Of a stretch of 49,410 nt of DNA, positions 39,599-47,197 are shown piece after piece. The stretch comes from Lachnospiraceae bacterium NK4A179 (GTDB taxonomy: Bacteria > Bacillota > Clostridia > Lachnospirales > Lachnospiraceae). The DNA lies in the NCBI GenBank assembly GCA_000421045.1, contig ATWC01000022.1, positions 1 through 49,410 of the forward strand. Reading direction: 5' to 3'. Made by a program: the position numbers and the translations under genes. How positions within the stretch are numbered: position 1 is the stretch's first letter; every line of letters starts with the position of its first letter. A model generated the notes under the pieces. That model worked only from the letters and a program-made list of their open reading frames with translations, was not told the origin of the DNA and ran no database searches.

Positions 39599-41707
39599 AT
39601 GAGTTCCGAAAATTTCCTACATCTTAATCAATATTACATAGCGGGCATGCGTCCTGTTGTCCGCAAAAATTCTTTTTATTCAGACACCACAGAAAACTTT
39701 ATATCGCCGGCGCAGCCGTCAGGATACGACATCCTGACGGTGCGTTTTCGTGCGGCTCACAACAACCTTGATCAGGTTTATCTGGTCCATGACGGAAAAA
39801 AGATCCTCATGGAGGAAGACTGCAATGATGAACTCTTTGACTACTATATAACGAAGATACAGCTTGAGGATGAGCCGCTTGTTTATCATTTTGAAGTGCA
39901 TGTAGGTAATATCTCGCTGCTTTTTGATACAAGAGGAGTTGTGAAAACACCGGATGAGCATTTCAAATTCAAAGTGATCCCCGGATTTAAAACTCCGGAA
40001 TGGATGCGCGGCGCCGTTATGTATCAGATATTCACGGAGCGTTTCTGCAATGGAGATACTTCGAATGATGTGCTTAACGATGAGTATGCTTATATAGGAG
40101 AACATGTAAGGAAAGTTGATGACTGGGGTAAATATCCTGACGGCATGGATGTCCGAAATTTCTACGGCGGTGATCTGCAGGGTGTTCTCGATAAAATGGA
40201 TTATCTGTCCGATCTGGGAGTGGAAGTCATTTATTTCAATCCCTTGTTTGTTTCTCCTTCAAATCATAAATATGATATTCAGGATTACGATCATATAGAT
40301 CCGCATTTCGGAAAGATCATAAATGATGAGGGAGATCTGTTAAGTGAAGGCGATAATGACAATCGTCATGCAACAAGATATATCAAGAGAGTAACCGATA
40401 AGGAAAATCTTGAAGCCAGCAACAAGCTGTTTGCTGATGTTGTGGCTTCTGCTCACAGACACGGGATACGTGTGATAATGGACGGCGTGTTCAATCACTG
40501 CGGGTCTTTTTCCAAGTGGCTCGACAGGGAGGGAATCTATTCCGGAGCAGAAGGTTATGAAAAAGGCGCCTATGTTGACGGGGGAAGTCCCTACCGTGAT
40601 TTTTTCCGGTTCATGGAAGACAGGTGGCCCGATAACCATACCTATGACGGATGGTGGGGAAATGATACTCTTCCCAAACTTAATTATGAAGGATCTAAGA
40701 ATCTTCATGACTATATAATGAGGATAGCGGCAAAGTGGGTTTCGCCTCCGTATAATGCGGACGGCTGGAGACTTGACGTTGCGGCCGATCTGGGTCATTC
40801 GACGGATTACAATCACCGTTTCTGGCAGGATTTCAGAAAAGCAGTAAAGGAAGCAAATCCCAATGCGGTCATACTGGCAGAGCACTACGGTTCACCGAAC
40901 GCATGGCTTCAGGGAGATGAGTGGGATACGGTCATGAACTATGACGCATTCATGGAACCTGTAACATGGTTTTTTACAGGAATGCAGAAGCATAGTGATG
41001 ACTACAGGGAGGATCAGCTTAACAATGCCGATAATTTCTGGAATGCGATAATGTATCATGGCGCCGATATGACTTTCCAGTCACTCGATATAGCAATGAA
41101 TGAGCTTTCCAACCATGATCATTCGAGATTTCTTACCAGGACTAATCATAAAGTCGGACGTACTTCAACGCTCGGGCCGCAGGCAGCAGACGAGGGAGTG
41201 AGCAAGGCAGTGATGCGTGAAGCTGTGCTGCTTCAGTTCACCTGGCTTGGCGCGCCCACGATCTATTACGGGGATGAAGCCGGGCTTGGAGGATTTACGG
41301 ATCCGGACAACAGACGTACCTATCCGTGGGGCAATGAAGACAGGGAATTGATAGAATTTCATAAGCATATGATTTCTATTAGGAAGAAGTACCACGAGTT
41401 CAAACACGGTTCTATAAAAGTGATAAAAAAATCGCAAGGATTGATAGCTTTCGGACGATTCTCGAAGGAAGGCCAGTCTGCGGTTCTTATCAATAATCTT
41501 GACGAAAGCAGGACAGAGGAGTTTTCGCTCTGGGAGCTTGGTATAAGAAGAAGTGCTACCATGAAGCAGATCATGCTCAGCTGGGAGGAGGGCTTCGATG
41601 ATACTATCAGGGAATACTGGCTTGAGAGGGGAAAGATAACGTTAACCCTGCCTGCACATTCGGCAACAATTCTCAGACATGCCGGAGACGGCGGACTTCG
41701 ATTCTGA
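39599..41707 (+). CDS. Intracellular GH13 alpha-amylase/cyclomaltodextrinase-like enzyme
   Basis: A 702-residue glycoside hydrolase without signal peptide. Residues ~1-130 form an N-terminal beta-sandwich (CBM34-like), residues ~140-590 the (beta/alpha)8 barrel, and the C-terminus is beta-rich. Catalytic residues are D393 (GWRLDVAADLG), E428 (ILAEHYG) and D507 (LSNHDHSRF); DGVFNHCG is also seen. These features fit neopullulanase or cyclomaltodextrinase/maltogenic types that act on imported dextrins. The enzyme precedes the sugar transporter operon, whose operator region lies between them. GGAAG precedes the ATG closely, so initiation may be weak or coupled to the TM2 gene nine bases upstream. 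Confidence 0.9.
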   Translation: MSSENFLHLNQYYIAGMRPVVRKNSFYSDTTENFISPAQPSGYDILTVRFRAAHNNLDQVYLVHDGKKILMEEDCNDELFDYYITKIQLEDEPLVYHFEVHVGNISLLFDTRGVVKTPDEHFKFKVIPGFKTPEWMRGAVMYQIFTERFCNGDTSNDVLNDEYAYIGEHVRKVDDWGKYPDGMDVRNFYGGDLQGVLDKMDYLSDLGVEVIYFNPLFVSPSNHKYDIQDYDHIDPHFGKIINDEGDLLSEGDNDNRHATRYIKRVTDKENLEASNKLFADVVASAHRHGIRVIMDGVFNHCGSFSKWLDREGIYSGAEGYEKGAYVDGGSPYRDFFRFMEDRWPDNHTYDGWWGNDTLPKLNYEGSKNLHDYIMRIAAKWVSPPYNADGWRLDVAADLGHSTDYNHRFWQDFRKAVKEANPNAVILAEHYGSPNAWLQGDEWDTVMNYDAFMEPVTWFFTGMQKHSDDYREDQLNNADNFWNAIMYHGADMTFQSLDIAMNELSNHDHSRFLTRTNHKVGRTSTLGPQAADEGVSKAVMREAVLLQFTWLGAPTIYYGDEAGLGGFTDPDNRRTYPWGNEDRELIEFHKHMISIRKKYHEFKHGSIKVIKKSQGLIAFGRFSKEGQSAVLINNLDESRTEEFSLWELGIRRSATMKQIMLSWEEGFDDTIREYWLERGKITLTLPAHSATILRHAGDGGLRF

Positions 41708-41744
41708 AATGTATTTCGCAACATTTAATAAAAACGATTTAATT

Positions 41745-41772
41745 TGTGAACAAAATGTGAATCTGTTGTGAA
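41745..41772 (+). repeat. Three TGTGAA direct repeats with 11-base period
   Basis: TGTGAA starts at 41745, 41756 and 41767. The separation is exactly 11 bases, about one helical turn, roughly 100 bases upstream of the -10 box of the sugar transporter promoter. The layout fits an activator binding site. Confidence 0.6.
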
Positions 41773-41805
41773 CAGAAACAAAACTAAGATGTCTTGTTTA
41801 TGTAT

Positions 41806-41849
41806 ATTGCACAATAATTCACAAATTATTCATTTTTATATTGCGCAAT
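41806..41849. promoter_or_regulatory. Palindromic operator candidates before the sugar ABC operon
   Basis: ATTGCACAAT (41806-41815) and the perfect palindrome ATTGCGCAAT (41840-41849) lie 34 bases apart, separated by an imperfect palindrome (41813-41830, AATAATT/AAATTATT). The second overlaps the -35 box. LacI-family repressors use palindromes with a CG-rich centre of this kind, though the regulator is not encoded here. Confidence 0.55.
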
Positions 41850-41869
41850 TATTTTCGCTATGCTATATT
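41841..41869 (+). promoter_or_regulatory. Promoter of the sugar ABC transporter operon
   Basis: TTGCGC (41841-41846), 17-base spacer, TATATT (41864-41869) with TGC extended -10. A leader hairpin GCGGCA/TGCCGC (41881-41896) follows. GGGAGGT (41916-41922) is the ribosome binding site. Confidence 0.65.
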
Positions 41870-41932
41870 CAGAACTGCAAGCGGCAATAGTGCCGCCTGC
41901 GTTGACAAATTACATGGGAGGTAATTGTAATA

Positions 41933-43402
41933 ATGAAAAAGAGATTATTGGCACTTTCTATGGCAATGATCATGGTTGCTGGAACACTTTCAGCTTGCGG
42001 ATCTCAGGCACCTGCTGCAGAGCCCGCTTCTACACCTGCAGAGACAGAAACAGATGTAGAAGAGCCCGCTGACACAGAAGAGGAGACTCCTGTTGAAGAG
42101 ACAGATACAACAGAGACAGAGACTCCTGCTGCTGAGACAACAGGTATTGCAGCACCCAGCACAGATGGTTGGGATGACAGCAAGAAGATCATGGTTTATG
42201 AGTGGGACGATGATTTCCAGAAGAAGTTATCAGTTGTTCTTGATAAGTATCCTGAGTACAAGGACTATGTAGAGTTCAACGTACTTGGTGTTTCAGGAAC
42301 AGGCGATGAGTACAAGACTGCAGTTGATACAGCTCTTACAGCCGGCGATGCTGCTAAGTATCCTTCAATCATTCCTGCTGATAACGATGTTGCTAAGTAC
42401 TGGTCTGAGGATGACGAGAAGACTCTTGATCTCAAGAGCCTCGGCTTCACAGATGATATGCTTGCAAACAGCTATGATTTCGCTGTACAGTACGGCACAT
42501 TCAACGGTGAGCTCAAGGCTGTAACATGGCAGGGCTGCCCTGGTATGGTATTCTACCGCAGAGACATTGCTAAGGAAGTTCTTGGCGCTGATGATCCTGA
42601 TACAGTTCAGGCTGCTATGAGCGACTGGAATGCTTTCTTCGAGACAGCTGACAAGCTTAAGGCTGCCGGATACTACATCACAGCTGGTTCTGATGAAGTT
42701 AAGTATGCTATGTGGGATCAGCAGACAAAGCCCCTCGTAACAGTTGCTGATGATGGATCAGAGACTCTTACACTCGATGATACTCTTAAGGATTACTTCG
42801 AGACAAACAAGAAGCTCGCAGATGGCGGCTACACACTTGGCGCTTCAATGTGGGATGAGACATGGGCTGCTAACATGAAGGATGACGGTAAGGTATTCTG
42901 CTACTTCGCTTGCCCTTGGATGGTTGGTGTTTGCACAGGTAACGGTGCTACAAACGGCAACTGGGGTGGTATCGTAGGACCTTGCTCATATCACTGGGGC
43001 GGCACATACGCTATGGTTGGTAAGGATACTCCTAACCCCGAGCTTTGCGCATTCCTTCTTTACGAGCTTACATGCGATCCTGATATCGCTGTAGCAATCG
43101 CTAACCAGTATGGTGATGGTCTTAACAACAAGGCTGCTAACGACAGACTTAACAATGGTGAGCTTGCTTCCGACAATGCTGCTATGGCATTCCTCGGCGG
43201 ACAGAATCCTTACGGCACATGGGCTGATGCTTCTGAGAAGATCAACCAGAGCTTCCGTACATACCAGGATTCAACAATCCGTGCTTACATTGATGAGGCT
43301 GCTAAGGGATACACAGCAGGCACATACGCAACAGTTGATGATGCTGTAGCATATGTACAGGATCAGGCAAATACACAGCTCGGAATTCCTGCAGCTGAAT
43401 AA
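41933..43402 (+). CDS. Extracellular sugar-binding lipoprotein of an ABC transporter
   Basis: A 489-residue MalE-type solute-binding protein. A signal peptide with the lipobox LSAC (C22) is followed by an acidic Thr/Glu/Pro linker (residues ~25-75), then the bilobal family 1 domain. The lobe is rich in tryptophans and aspartates: MWDQQTKPLVT, ASMWDETWAANMKDDG and NGNWGGIVGPCSYHWGGTYAMVGK. Codon use is the most biased in the window (CTT, GCT, AAG), which marks very high expression. Genes for two permeases follow, with no ATPase gene, so a shared MsmX-like ATPase elsewhere is expected. The substrate is probably an alpha-glucan given the GH13 neighbour, but it is not proven. Confidence 0.92.
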   Translation: MKKRLLALSMAMIMVAGTLSACGSQAPAAEPASTPAETETDVEEPADTEEETPVEETDTTETETPAAETTGIAAPSTDGWDDSKKIMVYEWDDDFQKKLSVVLDKYPEYKDYVEFNVLGVSGTGDEYKTAVDTALTAGDAAKYPSIIPADNDVAKYWSEDDEKTLDLKSLGFTDDMLANSYDFAVQYGTFNGELKAVTWQGCPGMVFYRRDIAKEVLGADDPDTVQAAMSDWNAFFETADKLKAAGYYITAGSDEVKYAMWDQQTKPLVTVADDGSETLTLDDTLKDYFETNKKLADGGYTLGASMWDETWAANMKDDGKVFCYFACPWMVGVCTGNGATNGNWGGIVGPCSYHWGGTYAMVGKDTPNPELCAFLLYELTCDPDIAVAIANQYGDGLNNKAANDRLNNGELASDNAAMAFLGGQNPYGTWADASEKINQSFRTYQDSTIRAYIDEAAKGYTAGTYATVDDAVAYVQDQANTQLGIPAAE

Positions 43403-43443
43403 TTTAAGCCTTTCTTAGAGGGTTTAGAAACTTGTTGATCAGA

Positions 43444-43473
43444 CACGCATCGGTGTGGATACGCCGATGCGTG
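43444..43473 (+). promoter_or_regulatory. Intercistronic hairpin between binding protein and permease genes
   Basis: CACGCATCGGTG (43444-43455) pairs with CGCCGATGCGTG (43462-43473) over 12 pairs (one G-T) with a 6-base loop. No T run follows, so it is a likely 3' mRNA stabiliser or attenuator that lets the binding protein be made in excess of the permeases. Confidence 0.7.
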
Positions 43474-43511
43474 CCTTACTAAAAAATAAAAGGTCCCGGG
43501 GGTAACACAGC

Positions 43512-44495
43512 TTGAATACCAAAAAAAAGACCGTAGAATATGGTAAGTATGGATATCTTTTCGCACTCCCTTTCTTTATCATTTTTCTTATTTTTCAGCT
43601 TTATCCGTTAATTCAGACGTTTGCAGATTCATTAGTGTTCTCAAAGAAGAACGGACGTAATGTTGTCAACACAATTGGACTTGGCAACTTTACCGAATAT
43701 TGTTTTGGACAAGCAGGTGGGGGGGAACTGTGGCATGCACTTGCTGTAACTGTAGTGTTATGGCTTCTCAATTTTGTGCCGCAGATCATCTTTTCGCTTT
43801 TTTTGGCAGCATGGTTTACCGATGTGAAGTATAAGCTTCGTGCAGCTGGTGCTTACAAGGTTATCATGTACATGCCGAATATAATCACGGCAGCTACCAT
43901 TGCCGTGCTGTTCTACAGTTTATTCAATACAAACGGATCTCTTACTCTTATCTTTAAAGGGTTGGGATTCATAGAAAAAAATGTCGACATATTGGATGCC
44001 GGCTGGTCGTCTCTGTTGATCATAGCTTTTATCCAGTTCTGGATGTGGTATGGCAATACAATGATAGTTATGTGCGCAGGTATACTCGGAATCAATCCTG
44101 CTCTTTATGAGGCAGCTGAAGTGGATGGAGCAAACTCGATGCAGATGTTTTTCCAGATCACGCTTCCTCTGCTCAAGCCTATCATTCAGTTTACACTGGT
44201 TACTTCTGCTATCGGTGGTCTGCAGATGTACGATATCCCGTACCTCTTTAATTCCGGCGGTCCTATCGTTAAGCTTTCCAATGGTACCAGTATCAACTCA
44301 ACAACAACCGTTGTTATGCTCATCAAGAAGTATGTTAATAACGGTCCTACACAGAATTACGGACGTGCTGCCGGTTATTCTGTAGTGCTGTTTGTCGTAA
44401 CGCTGACAGTCAGCCTTCTCTTCTACTGGCTTACTTCTCCTAAAAAGGAAAAGCCCGAAAAAGAAGCGGCTGCAACAGTAGAGAAAAAGAAATGA
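43512..44495 (+). CDS. Sugar ABC transporter permease (MalF-type)
   Basis: A 327-residue protein with six membrane helices and the EAA loop LYEAAEVDGANSMQMFFQITLPLL that contacts the ATPase. The start is a TTG at 43512 preceded by a GGGGG site; no ATG precedes the first helix. The C-terminus is rich in Lys/Glu. It sits 109 bases after the binding protein gene, which are occupied by a hairpin. The pair with the next permease forms the channel. Confidence 0.92.
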   Translation: MNTKKKTVEYGKYGYLFALPFFIIFLIFQLYPLIQTFADSLVFSKKNGRNVVNTIGLGNFTEYCFGQAGGGELWHALAVTVVLWLLNFVPQIIFSLFLAAWFTDVKYKLRAAGAYKVIMYMPNIITAATIAVLFYSLFNTNGSLTLIFKGLGFIEKNVDILDAGWSSLLIIAFIQFWMWYGNTMIVMCAGILGINPALYEAAEVDGANSMQMFFQITLPLLKPIIQFTLVTSAIGGLQMYDIPYLFNSGGPIVKLSNGTSINSTTTVVMLIKKYVNNGPTQNYGRAAGYSVVLFVVTLTVSLLFYWLTSPKKEKPEKEAAATVEKKK

Positions 44496-44504
44496 AAGGA
44501 ATAG

Positions 44505-45410
44505 GTGAGCATATTGGATAATACTAAAAGTACTCTTCCTAAAGTTGATATGGAGCAGGACGGAGGAAAATTCAATGGTACAAAGTTGTTCAGGAATATT
44601 GTCTGCATCGTACTGTGCTTCCTTTCAATATTCCCGTTCTTTATCATGCTGATCAACTCAACGCTTGATTCGGCTACTATCGTGTCCGGTCTGCATTTTC
44701 TGCCGGGCGATAAGTTTATCAGAAACTTCAACAGCCTTATGGAAGGCGGCGCAAAGACCAGCGGTGTCAATGTGCTTCAGGCAATGTTGAACTCACTCTG
44801 TATCACGGTACCTGCAGTTGCCCTTCAGATCTACTTCGGATCTCTTACGGCATATGCGGTTACAGCTTACAAATTTAAACTCAGAAACTTTTTGTGGGGC
44901 TTTATATATGCCATCATGATGATCCCCGGACAGGTTTCGATCGTCGGTTTCATCAAGGTTACACAGCTCACACATCTGTATGGCACAATATGGCCCATGA
45001 TCATTCCTGCCATTGCAGCACCTACTACCGTATACTTTATGAAGCAGTATATGGAGACAGGTTTCTCGTTAGAGATAGTTGAAGCTGCAAGAATTGACGG
45101 TTCAAGCGAGTTCAGGACATTCAACAGAATAGTCCTTCCGCTTCTTAAGCCGGCAATGGCTACGCAGGCAATCTTCGCTTTCGTAGGATCATGGAACAAC
45201 CTGTATACACCTTCTATCATACTTGCAACAGCAAGAGATAAGATGACAATGCCTATGTTCGTTGAAGCTCTCAAGGCTAACGACAAGGAAAGAGACTGGG
45301 GCCAGATCTACTGCGGTCTGTTCATTACGGTTCTTCCTTTGCTTGTTATGTACTTCGCTCTTTCAAGGTATATCGTAGGCGGTGTAGCGCTCGGCGGTGT
45401 CAAAGAGTAA
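44505..45410 (+). CDS. Sugar ABC transporter permease (MalG-type)
   Basis: A 301-residue protein with six membrane helices and the EAA loop VEAARIDGSSEFRTFNRIVLPLLKP. The GTG at 44505 is used, just after the previous stop with AAAGGA four bases before it; a TTG at 44514 is possible and better spaced. A terminator follows directly. There is no ATPase gene here. Confidence 0.92.
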   Translation: MSILDNTKSTLPKVDMEQDGGKFNGTKLFRNIVCIVLCFLSIFPFFIMLINSTLDSATIVSGLHFLPGDKFIRNFNSLMEGGAKTSGVNVLQAMLNSLCITVPAVALQIYFGSLTAYAVTAYKFKLRNFLWGFIYAIMMIPGQVSIVGFIKVTQLTHLYGTIWPMIIPAIAAPTTVYFMKQYMETGFSLEIVEAARIDGSSEFRTFNRIVLPLLKPAMATQAIFAFVGSWNNLYTPSIILATARDKMTMPMFVEALKANDKERDWGQIYCGLFITVLPLLVMYFALSRYIVGGVALGGVKE

Positions 45411-45443
45411 TTGCAGTATCTGTTTATAATTGCTATCATGAAG

Positions 45444-45470
45444 GGGTGTGCAAAATGCACACCCTTTTTT
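45444..45470 (+). terminator. Terminator of the sugar ABC operon
   Basis: GGGTGTGC (45444-45451) pairs perfectly with GCACACCC (45457-45464) over a 5-base loop, followed by six T. Confidence 0.87.
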
Positions 45471-45476
45471 ATCGCA

Positions 45477-45557
45477 GTGCCGCCGAAGGGAATATGTCAG
45501 CTGAAGCTGACCGGCGGCACGCGGGCGAGTAGGGTGCGATTGCATCTTCCCTACTCG
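45477..45557 (+). promoter_or_regulatory. Structured leader upstream of the DUF624 gene
   Basis: GTGCCGCCG (45477-45485) pairs with CGGCGGCAC (45512-45520); nested inside is GTCAGC/GCTGAC (45496-45511). A second perfect stem, CGAGTAGGG/CCCTACTCG (45526-45557), follows. No T run ends either, and 23 bases remain to the ATG. The stems suggest a structured RNA leader, possibly regulatory, though no known class is recognised. Confidence 0.5.
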
Positions 45558-45580
45558 ATTTATAGTGTGGGAGTAATTTG

Positions 45581-46294
45581 ATGTCTGAGTATGATAATAA
45601 TCTGAATACTGAAAATACGAGAAGCAGGATACCAAAGCTCAGAAAGTTCATGGATGCGTTAGGAAATGTGTTCTGGCTGAATATATGCTTTCTGGTGGCA
45701 TCTCTGCCGATATTTACCATAGGAGCATCTCTTACAGCGCTTTATTCAATGTGTATGCGCCTTCAGGAGGACAAAGAGGAGACTGTAACATCCGGATTCA
45801 TCCATGAGTTCAAAAGAAATTTCAAACAGGCTACGGCTGCTTTTCTGATACTGCTCTTATGCGTTTTTGTCATGATGGGCGAGCTTATCTTTATTAACAC
45901 AAACTGGGGAACGGCACTTTCGTATTTTTATACCGCGTTTCTGTTTGCTGAAATACTGGTATTCCTGTTTGTTGTGCCTTTTCTTTTCCCGATGATAGCC
46001 AGATACGAAAATAAACTGAGTACAATATTCAAAAACTCGGCGCTGATATCGTTTGGCTATATAGGCAGCTGGATAAAGATACTTGTTGCCTGGGCCGCAC
46101 CGATCATGCTTTCTGTGATATATCCGTTAGTATTTGTGTGTACCTGGTGGCTCTGGGTCGTTCTTTTGTTCGGCCTCATAGCGTGGGGAACATCGCATAC
46201 GATACGTAAGGTTTTTGAAAAAATGAGCAGGCTCTGGAGAACAAGCGGAAGCCTTAAAGGCACTGTATACCTTGAAAAACAATGCCTTATATGA
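45581..46294 (+). CDS. DUF624 (YesL-like) membrane protein
   Basis: A 237-residue protein with about six membrane helices. It contains LGNVFWLNICFLVASLPIFTIGASLTALYSMCMRL, which matches the opening of YesL/DUF624 proteins that accompany sugar transporter operons in Firmicutes. Its role is not defined; it may assist a transporter or sense something. GGGAG sits before the ATG at 45581, three bases after an in-frame TTG. It is separated from the ABC genes by a terminator and a structured leader, so it has its own control. Confidence 0.8.
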   Translation: MSEYDNNLNTENTRSRIPKLRKFMDALGNVFWLNICFLVASLPIFTIGASLTALYSMCMRLQEDKEETVTSGFIHEFKRNFKQATAAFLILLLCVFVMMGELIFINTNWGTALSYFYTAFLFAEILVFLFVVPFLFPMIARYENKLSTIFKNSALISFGYIGSWIKILVAWAAPIMLSVIYPLVFVCTWWLWVVLLFGLIAWGTSHTIRKVFEKMSRLWRTSGSLKGTVYLEKQCLI

Positions 46295-46388
46295 TACTAT
46301 TGAAAGCGGGCATGATTGCCCGGAAACATTGGGGAGATGCGTATTATTACGCATCCAAAAATCATATGGCAAAGGGACGGGGTTAGAC

Positions 46389-47000
46389 ATGGTAGATGTT
46401 AATCAGGTCATGTATAACATGATCAAAAAGAGCAATTCCGTTGAGACAAGCAGTGTCAACGAGATAGAGGAGATAGTAGATACAGGCCTGGATAAGACTG
46501 ATGAAAATATCCAGAAAATGGCCATGGATTATCTGACTGAGAAGGGTTATGCAAAATCTCCTCAGAATATGGACCAGGCAAAGCAGCATATAATGGAAAG
46601 CTCTGCAGGATCTGACACCGTTCGTGTACGTGTTCGCAGAAGGATGGAGGAGGATCTTCTTGCCGATATGGATGAAGGGGATATGACAAAGCTCCTGGCA
46701 ACATGCCTTCTTGATAACATGATAAAGATAAACAGCAAGATGGATGTTCTTGCGGTACAGCGCTATGAATATGCAGTCGAGGTGCTTGATGATATCGCTC
46801 TTGACAGCGAGAAGCCTTCGGGTTCACTTATCGAATTCGTATCCTTCCAGACGCTGCTCAATAAATATGCGGCTGCAGGATTCAAGGTAATAGGATTCAC
46901 CACAAGGGAAGTTGGAAATCATGGCAAGCTTATGATGTCAGGATTCAATTCAACTCAGAAACAGACTGTTGTAATATTTGAACGTCGTGTGATGAATTGA
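46389..47000 (+). CDS. Conserved hypothetical protein, unassigned
   Basis: A 203-residue protein that I do not recognise. It lacks membrane segments and a signal peptide. The N-terminal ~110 residues are charged and helical (MIKKSNSVETSSVNEIEEIVDTGLD and VRVRVRRRMEEDLLADMDEGD) and the C-terminal part is mixed alpha/beta, ending in MLSGFN/VVIFERR-like strands. A GGGACGGGG site precedes the ATG at 46389; a longer frame from 46272 has no SD and lies over the end of the DUF624 gene. The segment between 46294 and 46389 holds no other gene. A strong terminator follows. Function cannot be inferred from context; upstream is a DUF624 gene and downstream the fumarase. Confidence 0.65.
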   Translation: MVDVNQVMYNMIKKSNSVETSSVNEIEEIVDTGLDKTDENIQKMAMDYLTEKGYAKSPQNMDQAKQHIMESSAGSDTVRVRVRRRMEEDLLADMDEGDMTKLLATCLLDNMIKINSKMDVLAVQRYEYAVEVLDDIALDSEKPSGSLIEFVSFQTLLNKYAAAGFKVIGFTTREVGNHGKLMMSGFNSTQKQTVVIFERRVMN

Positions 47001-47015
47001 CGGCAAGTTTATTCT

Positions 47016-47048
47016 ATGCCGCGCCGCATATAACGGCGCGGCATTTTT
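47016..47048 (+). terminator. Strong terminator before the fumarase leader
   Basis: ATGCCGCGCCG (47016-47026) pairs perfectly with CGGCGCGGCAT (47034-47044) over a 7-base loop, then TTTTT. Confidence 0.9.
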
Positions 47049-47071
47049 AATGCACAGATGGAGTCGTGTTC

Positions 47072-47183
47072 GAAAGAAACGTTGATACATTTCTTTCAAA
47101 CTCAAATTGGTTCGAATAAAGCTGCCTTTGGCATGCGAACCAATTTACCGGTTCAGAGAAAACGTATACGCGGATTTCTCTTC
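47072..47183 (+). promoter_or_regulatory. Three-hairpin leader of the fumarase genes
   Basis: Hairpin 1: GAAAGAAA/TTTCTTTC (47072-47097). Hairpin 2: AAATTGGTTCG/CGAACCAATTT (47104-47146), 11 perfect pairs, with an inner TGCC/GGCA. Hairpin 3: GAGAAA/TTTCTC (47156-47180) around a shared module. I do not see a clear promoter in 47048-47198. No described RNA class is recognised. Confidence 0.55.
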
Positions 47184-47189
47184 GTGGAG
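47156..47189 (+). promoter_or_regulatory. Leader hairpin plus SD module, copy B
   Basis: The segment ATACGCGGATTTCT (47166-47179), followed by TTCGTGGAG, repeats the copy at 33134-33157 with one change in the intervening bases. The lower stem GAGAAA/TTTCTC has gained base pairs relative to copy A while keeping complementarity. The GTGGAG site lies eight bases before the fumarase ATG. Confidence 0.55.
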
Positions 47190-47197
47190 AACAAAAA

